Of a stretch of DNA of 64,000 bases, positions 45,234-55,250 are shown piece after piece. The DNA is from Comamonas sp. B21-038 (GTDB lineage Bacteria; Pseudomonadota; Gammaproteobacteria; Burkholderiales; Burkholderiaceae_C): positions 3,286,001-3,350,000 of the forward strand of contig NZ_CP092462.1 of the NCBI RefSeq assembly GCF_022387135.1, in the 5' to 3' direction. The notes under the pieces were generated by a model, which worked only from the letters and a program-made list of their open reading frames with translations, did not search any database and was not told where the DNA came from. Both the position numbers and the translations under genes were made by a program. Position 1 is the stretch's first letter. Each line of letters starts with the position of its first letter.

Positions 45234-47177
45234 ATGCCAGTCGCATACTCGCAGGTCTATATCGAATCCGCCGGTCACTTCATGCCCGGTGCCCCCGTCG
45301 CCAATGACGGCATGGATGCCTATGTGGCTCCGCTCAACCGGCTGTCCGAACGCATCAAGCGCCGCATTCTCGCGGAAAACGGCATCCAGCAGCGCCACTA
45401 TGCGATTGCGCCCGATGGCAGCACCACCTACAGCAATGCGCAAATGGCCAAGGGCGCTATTGAAGCAGCATTGGCGCAAGCCGCAAGGCCGCTGGCCGAC
45501 ATCGGCTTTCTGGCCAGCGGTTCATCGGGTGGCGATGCGCTGATGCCCGGCTTTGCCAGCATGATCCAGGGCGAGATGGCCGCCCCGCCGATGGAGCTGC
45601 TCAGCGTGCATGGCGTCTGCGCGGCCAGCGTCGGCGCGCTGCAAAGCGCGGCGCTGGCGGTGGAGCATGGCACGCATGGCCATGCGCTGGCGGTGGCCAG
45701 CGAGATGCCGTCCCGGCTCTTCAAGCGTTCGCGCTACGCGGGCCAGGACTACAACACCGATTTTGATGCGCACTTTTTGCGCTGGATGCTGAGCGATGGC
45801 GCCGGCGCCGTGCTGTTGGGCCAGGGCGCCGCGCTGCCCCAGCGCCCCGACCTGCGCCTGAAGCTGCGCTGGACACACCAGCGCAGCTTTGCCGGCGACT
45901 ACCCCGTGTGCATGCAGCTGGGCCTGACGCATGACCGCCAGCGCAGCCACCTGGATTTCCCCTCCTGGGCCGACGCCGAGGCCGCGGGCGCGCTGTCGCT
46001 GCGCCAGGACATCCGCCTGCTGCCCCACCTCTTTGATGTCTGCATCCACGAGTACGCCCGCATCGCCCACCAGGGCTGGCTGCCCGAGCGCGGCATCGAC
46101 CACTTTCTGTGCCATTACTCGTCGGAGAAATTCATCCCCGTCGTCGATGAGCTGCTGAACAAGGCCCAGCTGTCCATCCCGCGCGAGCGCTGGTGGAGCA
46201 ACCTGGCCTGGCGCGGCAACACCGGTGCGGCCTCCATTTTTGTGATGATCGCCGAGTACCTGCAGACCCAGCATGCGCGCCTGAAACCCGGCGACACGAT
46301 ACTCTGCTTTGTGCCAGAGTCCGGCCGCTTTACCGCTGGCTATATGCTGCTGGAGGTGGAGAACCACACGCCCGCCAGCCCGGCAGCAGCCCGTACCAGC
46401 ACGCCTGCCCAGCGGGCCACCCCCGCCGCCGCCGCTGCACAAAGCGCGCTGATCGCCCCACCCCATGACCCTGCCGCCGCCCCGGCCGGCCTGGCCCCCT
46501 TGCTGACCGAGCTGGCCAGCATCTGGCATGACTACCGCTCCCAGGTCTGGCGCACGCCGCTGGTGCACCGCATCCACAGCGGCCAGATCCGGCAGGCCGA
46601 CTATGTGCGCTGGATGAGCCAGTGGGTGCCCCAGGTGCGCGAAGGCAGCCTGTGGATGCGCGAAGGCGCGTCCTCGCTCACAGGCGCCTATGCCGAGCTG
46701 GCCGCGCTGATGGGCGTGCATGCCAGCGAGGAGCAGAACGACTTCAAGATCCTGCACCAGGACTATCTCAACGCCGGCGGCACGCAAACCGACATCCAGC
46801 AGCTGCGCCGCAACCCCGGCGGCGAGGCGCTCAACAGCTACCTGCACAGCCTGGCGGCCACCCCCAACCCGATTGGGCTCCTGGGTGCCATCTACATCAT
46901 TGAAGGCACGGGCCAGCGCATCGTTCCCAGCCTGCTGCCGCTGCTGCGCCAGCACCTGGCACTGGGACCGGACTGCTTCCGTTTTCTGGAATACCACGGC
47001 GCCAATGACGAAGACCACCTGGAGCGCTGGCTGATGGCCGTGCAGATGGCCATGGCGCTGGACGAGACTGGCACTGCCGCTGCGGCGATTGCCGCCACCG
47101 CACGCCATACCGCGGCGCTCTACCTGATGCAGTTCCAGCACATTCTGGATGCCACGGCCACGGAGCCCGCACGATGA
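45234..47177 (+). CDS. ketoacyl-ACP synthase III fused to a haem-oxygenase-like diiron domain
   Basis: 647 residues in two domains. Residues 1 to about 375 have the FabH/KAS III thiolase fold with a complete Cys-His-Asn triad: C129 (HGVCAASVGA), H294 (FLCHYSSEKF), N329 (RGNTGAASIF). The residue usually Asn after His (HQAN) is replaced, as in many non-FabH KAS III enzymes. An Ala/Pro/Thr linker (about 379-420) joins a C-terminal domain of about 220 residues resembling TenA/PqqC/iron-containing redox enzymes (HDO). Its candidate metal ligands are E500 or D503, H508, E557 (YIIEGTG) and H588-x3-D592-x2-H595. HDO enzymes such as UndA and CADD perform O2-dependent oxidations of amino or fatty acids. 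The next gene overlaps by ATGA. Product unknown. Confidence 0.85.
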   Translation: MPVAYSQVYIESAGHFMPGAPVANDGMDAYVAPLNRLSERIKRRILAENGIQQRHYAIAPDGSTTYSNAQMAKGAIEAALAQAARPLADIGFLASGSSGGDALMPGFASMIQGEMAAPPMELLSVHGVCAASVGALQSAALAVEHGTHGHALAVASEMPSRLFKRSRYAGQDYNTDFDAHFLRWMLSDGAGAVLLGQGAALPQRPDLRLKLRWTHQRSFAGDYPVCMQLGLTHDRQRSHLDFPSWADAEAAGALSLRQDIRLLPHLFDVCIHEYARIAHQGWLPERGIDHFLCHYSSEKFIPVVDELLNKAQLSIPRERWWSNLAWRGNTGAASIFVMIAEYLQTQHARLKPGDTILCFVPESGRFTAGYMLLEVENHTPASPAAARTSTPAQRATPAAAAAQSALIAPPHDPAAAPAGLAPLLTELASIWHDYRSQVWRTPLVHRIHSGQIRQADYVRWMSQWVPQVREGSLWMREGASSLTGAYAELAALMGVHASEEQNDFKILHQDYLNAGGTQTDIQQLRRNPGGEALNSYLHSLAATPNPIGLLGAIYIIEGTGQRIVPSLLPLLRQHLALGPDCFRFLEYHGANDEDHLERWLMAVQMAMALDETGTAAAAIAATARHTAALYLMQFQHILDATATEPAR

Positions 47178-48097
47178 CCGACTTCCGCGACATTCCCCAC
47201 GACGAGCGCGATCCCAACCCCTGGCTGGCGCTCTACCTGGACGACAGCACGCCGCTGCCCGACCATGTCAAGGCAGCCTGGCTCAAGGATTCGAGCAGCC
47301 GCTCGCGCCAGTTTCTGCTGCCCTTCATCCGGCCGATTGCACGGCTGAGCATCATCCTGATCCAGATCCTGAAGGTGCTGCTGCCCAAGCGCTGGGCGCA
47401 TTCCAGGCTGCTGCATCGCACCCTGGCCTTCAGCATGAACCGCTTTGTCTCGCCCGAGGCGAACTGGCTCATCATGCGCCACTTCCACCTGGGCTCGCAG
47501 ATCCTGAGCTTTATCGGCGCCAATGCCCCCACGCCCGTGCCCACACAGCCACTGGCACCGATGGAGATCGACGACATCAAGGACGAGCTGTTCCTCAAGC
47601 ACGACCTGAACCTGTTCAACTTTGTCATCCGGCTCAACACCAGCTTGCGCACCCACGGCCAGCACATGGGCCCGGTGGCCGAGCCCAACTTTGGCATGCT
47701 CTGCGATCCGCCGCTGGAGCTGGCGGCGATGCCGCAGGGGCGGTTGAACATTCTCGATCTGCAAAGCGCCATCGAAATCTACACGCCGGTCTACCAGCTG
47801 CTGCTGACCGACAACGATTTCTGGCGCGCCAGCAATTCGCTGCAGCTCGATGAGACCGTCGCCATCTATGCGGCCAAGATCCTGTCCTCGCCCGAGCATT
47901 TGGTGATGCTCAACAACAAGCACCCGCTGGTGCCGCTGTCCACCCTGCGCGCCGGCCACCGCCTGGTGCTCCATGGCCTGTCCACCGAGATGCTGCACTG
48001 CCTGCTGATGCGCATGGCCACCGGTGAGACCCCGCTGCCCAGCCGCGAAATCGCCAAGACCCGGCAGGCCGCCGGCCGTTCCCCCCAACCCAGCTGA
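47174..48097 (+). CDS. conserved-looking protein of unknown function in the KAS III-HDO operon
   Basis: 307 residues, not recognised. Mostly helical; one hydrophobic stretch (LSIILIQILKVLLP, about 58-71) may be a membrane-binding helix, not a clear transmembrane span. Other features: SPEANWLIMRHFHLGSQ, NLFNFVIRLNTSLRTHG, and AIEIYTPVYQLLLTDNDFWRASNSLQLDETVAIYAAKIL. No catalytic motif is obvious; RHFHLGSQ and HDLNLFNF are candidates. The ATG overlaps the preceding stop (ATGA), so translation is coupled to the ketosynthase-HDO protein, suggesting a partner subunit or tailoring enzyme. Confidence 0.8.
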   Translation: MTDFRDIPHDERDPNPWLALYLDDSTPLPDHVKAAWLKDSSSRSRQFLLPFIRPIARLSIILIQILKVLLPKRWAHSRLLHRTLAFSMNRFVSPEANWLIMRHFHLGSQILSFIGANAPTPVPTQPLAPMEIDDIKDELFLKHDLNLFNFVIRLNTSLRTHGQHMGPVAEPNFGMLCDPPLELAAMPQGRLNILDLQSAIEIYTPVYQLLLTDNDFWRASNSLQLDETVAIYAAKILSSPEHLVMLNNKHPLVPLSTLRAGHRLVLHGLSTEMLHCLLMRMATGETPLPSREIAKTRQAAGRSPQPS

Positions 48098-48121
48098 GCC
48101 ACCGCCCTCCACCACCTTCCG

Positions 48122-48622
48122 ATGCAGACGCCGCCCCCCGAACACCCCATCCCCGCACGCTGGATCCCTTGCGGCGCCGGCCATGTCGCCGTCTATGGCA
48201 CCTTGCGCGCCGGCGGCGTCAACGACATCACCCGCCTGGCCGACCAGCTCGCCTGCGTGGGCCGCACCCTGCTGACCGGCACCTTGTATGACCTGGGCTG
48301 GTACCCCGGTTTGCAACTGCAGGGCAGCGGCCTGGTGCTGGCCGAGGTCTACCCGTTGAGCGATGCGCTGGAGCAGGCGATGGACCGCATAGAAGGCATC
48401 TGGCCTGTCGATATTGGCGAATACACCAAGCGCGTGCTGACCCTGGATGTGGAGCTGGTCAGCGGCGGCCAGCAGCCGCTGGAGGTGCTGGTCTACGAGG
48501 CCCTGCCCCCCGCCCTGCACGGACGCACGCAGATCACCGCGCAGGACTGGCTGGAATGGATTGCGCAGCAGGGTCGCGAGCACCCCGATACGGCATTCAG
48601 CTTGAACACGCCCCCGGGCTAA
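48122..48622 (+). CDS. gamma-glutamylcyclotransferase-like protein
   Basis: 166 residues. N-terminal VAVYGTLRAGG is the substrate-loop motif (YGTLR/K) of the GGCT/AIG2 fold, followed by GTLYDLGWYPGL, VLAEVYPL and a dimer-region acidic residue in MDRIEG that fits the catalytic glutamate. These enzymes cyclise gamma-glutamyl groups to 5-oxoproline or act on gamma-glutamylamines. It lies 24 bases after the unknown gene and is probably the last gene of the operon; a role in that pathway is only possible. Convergent with ureG (24 bases). Confidence 0.8.
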   Translation: MQTPPPEHPIPARWIPCGAGHVAVYGTLRAGGVNDITRLADQLACVGRTLLTGTLYDLGWYPGLQLQGSGLVLAEVYPLSDALEQAMDRIEGIWPVDIGEYTKRVLTLDVELVSGGQQPLEVLVYEALPPALHGRTQITAQDWLEWIAQQGREHPDTAFSLNTPPG

Positions 48623-48646
48623 GCTGCAAGCGCCCAAGCCAGGGGC

Positions 48647-49306
48647 TCAGCCCAGCAGCAGACCCTGCTTTTCGATAAAAGCGACCACCTCGTCCAGACC
48701 ATCCAGCGTCTTCAGGTTGGTCATCACAAAGGGCTTGGTGCCCTTGGGGCCGCTGCGCATGCGCTCGGTGTCGCTGCGCATGACATCCAGATTGGCACCG
48801 ACATAGGGCGCCAGATCGGTCTTGTTGATCACAAACAGATCGCTCTTGGTGATGCCGGGACCGCCCTTGCGCGGGATCTTCTCGCCGGCCGCCACATCGA
48901 TCACATAGATCGTCAGGTCCGACAGCTCGGGGCTGAAGGTCGCAGCCAGGTTGTCCCCGCCCGATTCGATAAAGACGATGTCGGCATCGGGAAACTGGCC
49001 CAGCATGCGGTCAATCGCTTCGAGGTTGATCGACGCATCCTCGCGGATCGCCGTGTGCGGGCAGCCGCCCGTCTCCACCCCCATGATGCGCTCGGCCGGC
49101 AGCGCGCCGCTGACGGTCAGCAGGCGCTGGTCCTCCTTGGTGTAGATGTCGTTGGTGATGGCGATCAGGTCCCATTTGTCGCGCATGGCCTTGCACAGCA
49201 TCTCGAGGATGGTGGTTTTGCCCGAGCCCACGGGCCCGCCGATGCCGACGCGCAGCGGAGGCAGCTTTTTGCTGCGGTGGGGAATGTGGTGCAGTGCAGT
49301 GCTCAT
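48647..49306 (-). CDS. ureG: urease accessory GTPase UreG
   Basis: 219 residues. P-loop [33 protein letters not shown] with the Cys-Pro-His nickel motif, [20 protein letters not shown] and the [11 protein letters not shown] guanine site. It couples GTP hydrolysis to nickel delivery to apo-urease with UreD-UreF. It starts inside the end of ureF (ATGA-type overlap, 49303-49306) and is the last gene of the leftward urease operon. Confidence 0.97.
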   Translation of the reverse strand: MSTALHHIPHRSKKLPPLRVGIGGPVGSGKTTILEMLCKAMRDKWDLIAITNDIYTKEDQRLLTVSGALPAERIMGVETGGCPHTAIREDASINLEAIDRMLGQFPDADIVFIESGGDNLAATFSPELSDLTIYVIDVAAGEKIPRKGGPGITKSDLFVINKTDLAPYVGANLDVMRSDTERMRSGPKGTKPFVMTNLKTLDGLDEVVAFIEKQGLLLG

Positions 49307-50010
49307 GATCGAAAAAGCCGTGAGTATTGGTGTTCATGCCGGGCCGAGAGAATGGCCAGCATCGGAGAAAAAGCCTGGCGCTGGTCATCGCCCAGCGCCA
49401 GCGCATGGTCGGCCGCGCCCGGTATCGCCTGCGCCAGCCGCGCCAGAATGCGCTGGCCGGCGCTCTGCCCCAGCGGTACCGATTTGATGGCCGCCTGCAC
49501 CATGTTCTCGGCCCAGCCAAAGGCATAGGCCAGCAGCGCATCGCGCGCGCCCGCCCCTGCCAGGTGCGCGGCCAGCGCAAAGGCCAGCGGGTAGCTCGCA
49601 TCCTCGGCCGCCAGCCAGTGCACCAGCGCCAAGGCCTGGGCATCATCGGCATAGCGGTTCTGCAGCCAGGCCACCAGCGAGCGGCCCATCTGCTCGGTCT
49701 GCAGGCGCAGCTCACTGCTTTCGCGCGTCTGCAGCACCCAGGCATTGAGGGCAACAATGCGCGCGCGCTCATCGCGCTGCCAAGCCTGCATCGCCTGGGC
49801 CAGCACCGCCATATCGCCCCGTGCCTGGCTCAGCTGCAGCTGCTGGTCAATCCAGTCTGCGGCCTGCTCCTCGTTGCCTACCAGCGCGGCATTCACGCCC
49901 GCCTCCAAGCCTTCCGAATAGGAGAAGCCACCAATGGGCAAAGCTGGCGAGGCCAGCCATATCAGCTGCAAAAAACTGGCGGGCGAGAGGCTGAGGGGCT
50001 GCATGCTCAT
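49303..50010 (-). CDS. ureF: urease accessory protein UreF
   Basis: 235 residues. All-helical Ure[25 protein letters not shown] at the N-terminus, [10 protein letters not shown] and the C-terminal [21 protein letters not shown] tail that contacts UreG/UreD. It acts as a bridge or GTPase regulator in the activation complex. It overlaps ureE upstream (50007-50010) and ureG downstream by four bases each. Confidence 0.95.
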   Translation of the reverse strand: MSMQPLSLSPASFLQLIWLASPALPIGGFSYSEGLEAGVNAALVGNEEQAADWIDQQLQLSQARGDMAVLAQAMQAWQRDERARIVALNAWVLQTRESSELRLQTEQMGRSLVAWLQNRYADDAQALALVHWLAAEDASYPLAFALAAHLAGAGARDALLAYAFGWAENMVQAAIKSVPLGQSAGQRILARLAQAIPGAADHALALGDDQRQAFSPMLAILSARHEHQYSRLFRS

Positions 50011-50582
50011 CCGTGGTGGTGCGGATGGGCATGGCCATGCCCGTGGTCATGGGGGTGGTCATGGCTGTGCACATGACCATGTCCATGGTGGCTGTGGCCA
50101 TCGTTGGTGACATGCCCGCCATAGGCGCCGCCTTCCGGCTCAAAGGGCAGCTCCGCCTCTACGACGGTCATGTGCATGCTGCGCAGCATGTCGGCCAGCA
50201 CATGGTCGGGCTCGATCTTGAGGTGGTCGGGCTGCAGCTCGATCGGCACATGGCGGTTGCCCAGGTGGTAGGCGGCACGCATCAGGTCAAAGGCCGAGCC
50301 ATGCTGCGCGCAGGCGCTGATGTGCAGCACTTTCTGCGGCGCGGCCTGCACGACGACCACCGAGCCGTCTTCGGCGACCAGCACATCACCACCGCGCACG
50401 GCCTGGCCGCGTGGCAGAAAAATCGCCAGCGCGCGGCCGCTGCTGTCGGTGGCCGAGAAGCGCGACTTCTGGCGCACATCCCAGTCCAGTTCGACAAAGC
50501 TTGCGCGCTTGCGCAGGGCCGGCGCCAGGCCTTGGCCACCGGGCAGACATTTGGAGACCTGCAGCATCGCTTGCGCCGTCAT
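50007..50582 (-). CDS. ureE: urease nickel chaperone UreE, His-rich tail
   Basis: 191 residues. The peptide-binding N-domain ([28 protein letters not shown]) and metal-binding domain with [16 protein letters not shown] and [13 protein letters not shown] are followed by a C-terminal tail holding 17 histidines in about 35 residues. That tail stores nickel, as in Klebsiella UreE. Overlaps the GNAT gene stop (ATGA) and ureF start. Confidence 0.96.
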   Translation of the reverse strand: MTAQAMLQVSKCLPGGQGLAPALRKRASFVELDWDVRQKSRFSATDSSGRALAIFLPRGQAVRGGDVLVAEDGSVVVVQAAPQKVLHISACAQHGSAFDLMRAAYHLGNRHVPIELQPDHLKIEPDHVLADMLRSMHMTVVEAELPFEPEGGAYGGHVTNDGHSHHGHGHVHSHDHPHDHGHGHAHPHHHG

Positions 50583-51061
50583 GACAGCTCCAGGCGCATG
50601 AAGCAGCTGTTGGGATCGGGCTGGTAGCTGCCAAACGGCGCGCAGTGGGCAAAGCCATTGCGCGCGTAGAAGCGGCGCGCCGGCGCAAAGAAGGTCTCGG
50701 TACCCGTCTCCAGGCTGATGCGTGCAGCCCCCATCACCCGGGCTTGGGCCAGTACATGGTCCAGCACCTGCTGGGCTGCGCCCGAGCCGCGCTGCTCGGC
50801 GCCCACCCGCATCGATTTGAGCTCCAGATGGCCGGCATCCAGGGTCTTGAGCGCGCAGGTGGCGACCAGCGCCTGGGGCTCTTGCCCGGCCGTCCAGGCG
50901 GTCCAGAGGTACATTCCGGGCGCACGCAGCTGCTCCGAGTCCAGCGCATGCACGCTCTCGGGCGGCGAGATACGGCGCATATCGCTCAGGTGCTCTTCCA
51001 AAAACGCCAGCACGCGCGGGTCGGTCACCGGGTCGCGCTTGAAAATCAATGGGCTTGCCAT
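50579..51061 (-). CDS. GNAT family N-acetyltransferase within the urease operon
   Basis: 160 residues. GNAT fold: beta strand LVATCALKTLDAGHLELKSMRVGAEQRGSGAAQQVLDHVLAQA contains the acetyl-CoA loop (QRGSGA), and RRFYARNGFAHC is the C-terminal motif B. It lies 14 bases after ureC and its stop overlaps ureE ATG, so it is cotranslated with urease genes although it is not a known urease accessory factor. Substrate unknown; it may have moved into the operon. Confidence 0.9.
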   Translation of the reverse strand: MASPLIFKRDPVTDPRVLAFLEEHLSDMRRISPPESVHALDSEQLRAPGMYLWTAWTAGQEPQALVATCALKTLDAGHLELKSMRVGAEQRGSGAAQQVLDHVLAQARVMGAARISLETGTETFFAPARRFYARNGFAHCAPFGSYQPDPNSCFMRLELS

Positions 51062-51075
51062 GGGTCTCTACCGCT

Positions 51076-52794
<1,719 letters not shown>

Positions 52795-52843
52795 CAGAAC
52801 CATCCTGTCTTAGAGCGCAGGCTCGCAGGCTGCGTGCTGCGCA

Positions 52844-53152
52844 TCATTCCAGCGCCCCTTGCACCAGGCCGCGAAAGCCGTAGATCTGCCGGTCACCACC
52901 GATGTCCACCAGCTCCACCGTGCGCTGCTGGCCGGGCTCAAAGCGCACGGCCATGCCGCTGGCAATATGCAGGCGCATGCCGTGGGCCGCCTGGCGGTCA
53001 AACACCAGGCCGGCATTGGTCTCGGCAAAGTGGTAGTGCGAGCCGACCTGGATGGGCCGGTCGCTGGCGTTGTGCACCACCAGGCTGGTGGTGCGGCGCC
53101 CCGGGTTCAGCGTATGTTCGCCGGCGTCCAGCAGCAGTTCACCTGGGATCAT
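52844..53152 (-). CDS. ureB: urease subunit beta
   Basis: 102 residues, the usual length. [19 protein letters not shown] at the N-terminus, [11 protein letters not shown] and [27 protein letters not shown] near the end match UreB. It is a structural subunit of the (ABC)3 trimer. It lies between the HupE/UreJ gene and ureC, 49 bases before the ureC start. Confidence 0.97.
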   Translation of the reverse strand: MIPGELLLDAGEHTLNPGRRTTSLVVHNASDRPIQVGSHYHFAETNAGLVFDRQAAHGMRLHIASGMAVRFEPGQQRTVELVDIGGDRQIYGFRGLVQGALE

Positions 53153-53166
53153 CGTGCGGCTCCTCG

Positions 53167-53775
53167 TCAGGCCAGGCGGGTCAGCATGGCTGCGCCCAGG
53201 ACGGCGGTGGCGCCGCCCGCCAGCCTGGCCAGCCAGCGGTGGCGCTGCATGAACACCTTGCCCAGCACCATGCCGGCAACATGCAGCAGGGCCGAGCCCA
53301 GCGCCATGCCCGCCAGCGCGCCGGCAGATGCCAGTGCAGAATCGGCCGCCAGCTCAAAGCCGTGGGCCGCACCATGGAAAAACGCAAACACCCCGGCCAG
53401 CGCAGCGGCCAGCACCCAGGGCATCTGCTTTTGCACGGCCACCAGCAGGCCCAGCACCAGCACCGATGCGGCAATCATCGGCTCCACGCCGGGCACCCAC
53501 AGGCCCGCAAAACCTGCCAGTGCGCCGGCCACCAGCAGGGCCACAAAGGCAGCCGGTGCGCGCCAGGCGGGCGTTACGGTCAGCGCACTCCAGGCACCCA
53601 CGGCCAGCATGGCCGCCATGTGGTCGGCACCGGTAAAGGGGTGGGCAAAGGCATGGCCAAAGCTGCTCAAAAAGCCATGGTGGCCGCCGCCATCGCTGCC
53701 CACATGGGCGAGTGCAGACAGGGGCAAGGCGGCAGCGGCAAGCGCCACACTGGCAGAGAGTTTCTTGAAGTTCAT
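53167..53775 (-). CDS. ureJ: HupE/UreJ family putative nickel permease
   Basis: 202 residues, with signal peptide ([14 protein letters not shown]) and six or so membrane helices, and the HupE/UreJ motif [19 protein letters not shown] near the first helix, plus [12 protein letters not shown]. Histidines of these motifs probably bind nickel. ATG 53775 (MNFKKL) chosen; the open frame continues upstream into ureA. It follows ureA by 31 bases. Presumed to import nickel for urease (family inference). Confidence 0.9.
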   Translation of the reverse strand: MNFKKLSASVALAAAALPLSALAHVGSDGGGHHGFLSSFGHAFAHPFTGADHMAAMLAVGAWSALTVTPAWRAPAAFVALLVAGALAGFAGLWVPGVEPMIAASVLVLGLLVAVQKQMPWVLAAALAGVFAFFHGAAHGFELAADSALASAGALAGMALGSALLHVAGMVLGKVFMQRHRWLARLAGGATAVLGAAMLTRLA

Positions 53776-53806
53776 GGTGCTATCTTGCGCAGGGGAAAGA
53801 AGGAGT

Positions 53807-54109
53807 TCAGACAATGGGCTCGTGCACGGTGACGAGCTTGGTGCCATCGGGGAAGGTGGCCTCGATCTGGATATCGGCAATCATCTCGGGGATGCCCTCC
53901 ATCACATCGGCGCGGGTCAACACTGTGCGGCCGGCGCTCATCAGCTGGGCAACGGTTTGGCCATCGCGCGCACCTTCCATTACGAAGGCGCTGATCAGGG
54001 CCACCGCCTCGGGGTAGTTCAGTTTGAGCCCCCGGGCCAGGCGCCGCTCGGCCAGCAAGGCGGCGGTAAAGATCAGCAGCTTGTCTTTTTCGCGAGGTGT
54101 CAGTTCCAT
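53807..54109 (-). CDS. ureA: urease subunit gamma
   Basis: 100 residues, complete: [41 protein letters not shown] and [12 protein letters not shown] are the standard UreA start, middle and end. The smallest urease subunit. No Shine-Dalgarno sequence is visible before ATG 54109, and a sigma-54-type promoter would place the transcript start at the base before the ATG, so a leaderless message is possible. First gene of the leftward urease operon and divergent from ureD. Confidence 0.97.
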   Translation of the reverse strand: MELTPREKDKLLIFTAALLAERRLARGLKLNYPEAVALISAFVMEGARDGQTVAQLMSAGRTVLTRADVMEGIPEMIADIQIEATFPDGTKLVTVHEPIV

Positions 54110-54121
54110 ACAGACTGCAAA

Positions 54122-54136
54122 GCAAGGCACATGCCA
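54122..54136 (-). promoter_or_regulatory. candidate sigma-54 promoter of ureA
   Basis: Minus-strand TGGCATGTGCCTTGC: GG and GC separated by exactly 10 bases, one mismatch to TGGCACG-N4-TTGC. The transcript start would be at about 54110, immediately before the ureA ATG. Confidence 0.4.
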
Positions 54137-54188
54137 AGGGCCGCAGCGGCAGCGCATGCACGCTTTGCGTGCTGCATCGCCAGCCCTT

Positions 54189-54205
54189 TGCACCACAAGC
54201 ATGCA
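54189..54205 (+). promoter_or_regulatory. candidate NtrC-binding site 1
   Basis: TGCACCA-CAA-GCATGCA: the left half is a perfect NtrC half-site; the right half matches TGGTGCA in 4 of 7. Part of a TTGCA-N9-TGCAA inverted repeat. 30 bp from site 2. Confidence 0.45.
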
Positions 54206-54218
54206 AGCCTGGCGCAGA

Positions 54219-54235
54219 TGCACCAATTCAGCGCA
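54219..54235 (+). promoter_or_regulatory. candidate NtrC-binding site 2
   Basis: TGCACCA-ATT-CAGCGCA: perfect left half-site, degenerate right half. It is exactly 30 bp (about three helical turns) from site 1, which would place two NtrC dimers on one face of the DNA. Confidence 0.4.
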
Positions 54236-54262
54236 GCCCGCCCCCCAGCGCAGTGCAGTTCC

Positions 54263-54278
54263 TGGCACGTGGCTTGCA
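54263..54278 (+). promoter_or_regulatory. candidate sigma-54 promoter of ureD
   Basis: TGGCACG-TGGC-TTGCA, a perfect match to the -24/-12 consensus with GG and GC 10 bases apart. Transcription would start near 54289, about 80 bases before ureD. Confidence 0.6.
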
Positions 54279-54369
54279 AAAGCCCAGGCATGTCCTGCGC
54301 ACCCTTCTCGCCTCCGATCCCTGCCCCTGGGCTATGCTGCCCAGCGGCGACTGCGCACCAGCGCCAGCC

Positions 54370-55200
54370 ATGAGCTGGCATGCCCAATTGGCGCTGCAGT
54401 ACCACCAGCACGCCGGCAAGACCTCGGTGCATTTCAGCCACGATGGCCCGCTGCGCATCCTCAAAAGCCTCTACCCCGAAGGCCCGGGCATTTGCCACAA
54501 CGTGCTGGTGCACCCGCCCGGTGGTCTGGTGGGCGGTGATGTGCTGGATATCTCGGTGGAGGTAGCGGCAGGCGCGCATGCGCTGGTGACCACACCGGGG
54601 GCGACGCGCTTTTACAAGAGCAATGGCCAGCCAGCCTTGCAGCGCACCCGCCTGCGGCTGCAGGCCGGCGCCCGGCTGGAATGGCTGCCGCTGGAGGCCA
54701 TTGCCTACAACGCCTGCGATGCAGCCAATGAGCTGCAGATGGAGCTGGCACCCGGCGCCGAGCTGCTGAGCTGGGACATCACCGCGCTGGGCCTGCCGCT
54801 GGCGGGCCAGCCCTTTGTGCAGGGGGTGTTCTCCCAGCACATCGCCTGGCCGGGGCATTTTCTGGAGCGTGGCCGCATCCGGGCCGATGATGGGCTGCTG
54901 CTCAACGGCCAGCTCGGTCTGGCCGGCCAGCGCTGCATGGGCAGCCTGGTCTACGCCAGCGGCTCGCCGATCGCCCGCGCCCAGCGCGAAGCGCTGCTGG
55001 AGAGCACCCAGCTGCTGCTGGAGGCCGCGCCTGCAGAGGTGATGGCAGGCGTGACCGCGCCGAACGAGCACATGCTGGTGCTGCGCGGCCTGGCGCCGGT
55101 GGTGGAGCCTGCGATGCAGCTGTGGAAGACAGTCTGGGGCCACTGGCGCAGCAGCCTCTGGGGCCTGCCGGCGCAGCGGCCGCGCATATGGTCGATGTAA
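54370..55200 (+). CDS. ureD: urease accessory protein UreD
   Basis: 276 residues. MSWHAQLALQYHQHAGKTSVHF is the standard UreD start; LYPEGPGICHNVLVHPPGGLVGGDVLDI, TTPGATRFYKSN, WLPLEAIAYNACDA and SWDITALGLP follow. UreD binds apo-urease and with UreF forms the nickel channel. It is transcribed rightward, opposite to the rest of the operon, whereas ureD usually leads ureABC on the same strand. ATG 54370 chosen by family alignment; no strong RBS is seen. Confidence 0.96.
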   Translation: MSWHAQLALQYHQHAGKTSVHFSHDGPLRILKSLYPEGPGICHNVLVHPPGGLVGGDVLDISVEVAAGAHALVTTPGATRFYKSNGQPALQRTRLRLQAGARLEWLPLEAIAYNACDAANELQMELAPGAELLSWDITALGLPLAGQPFVQGVFSQHIAWPGHFLERGRIRADDGLLLNGQLGLAGQRCMGSLVYASGSPIARAQREALLESTQLLLEAAPAEVMAGVTAPNEHMLVLRGLAPVVEPAMQLWKTVWGHWRSSLWGLPAQRPRIWSM

Positions 55201-55250
55201 GAAGCTGTTCTAAGGGGCTGCCTGCCCCACTCGCTTGCGCGATTGCGCGC

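Noticed and set aside
50007-50120. His-rich low-complexity run as a possible repeat region
   Set aside because: It is the in-frame nickel-binding tail of UreE, normal for the family.
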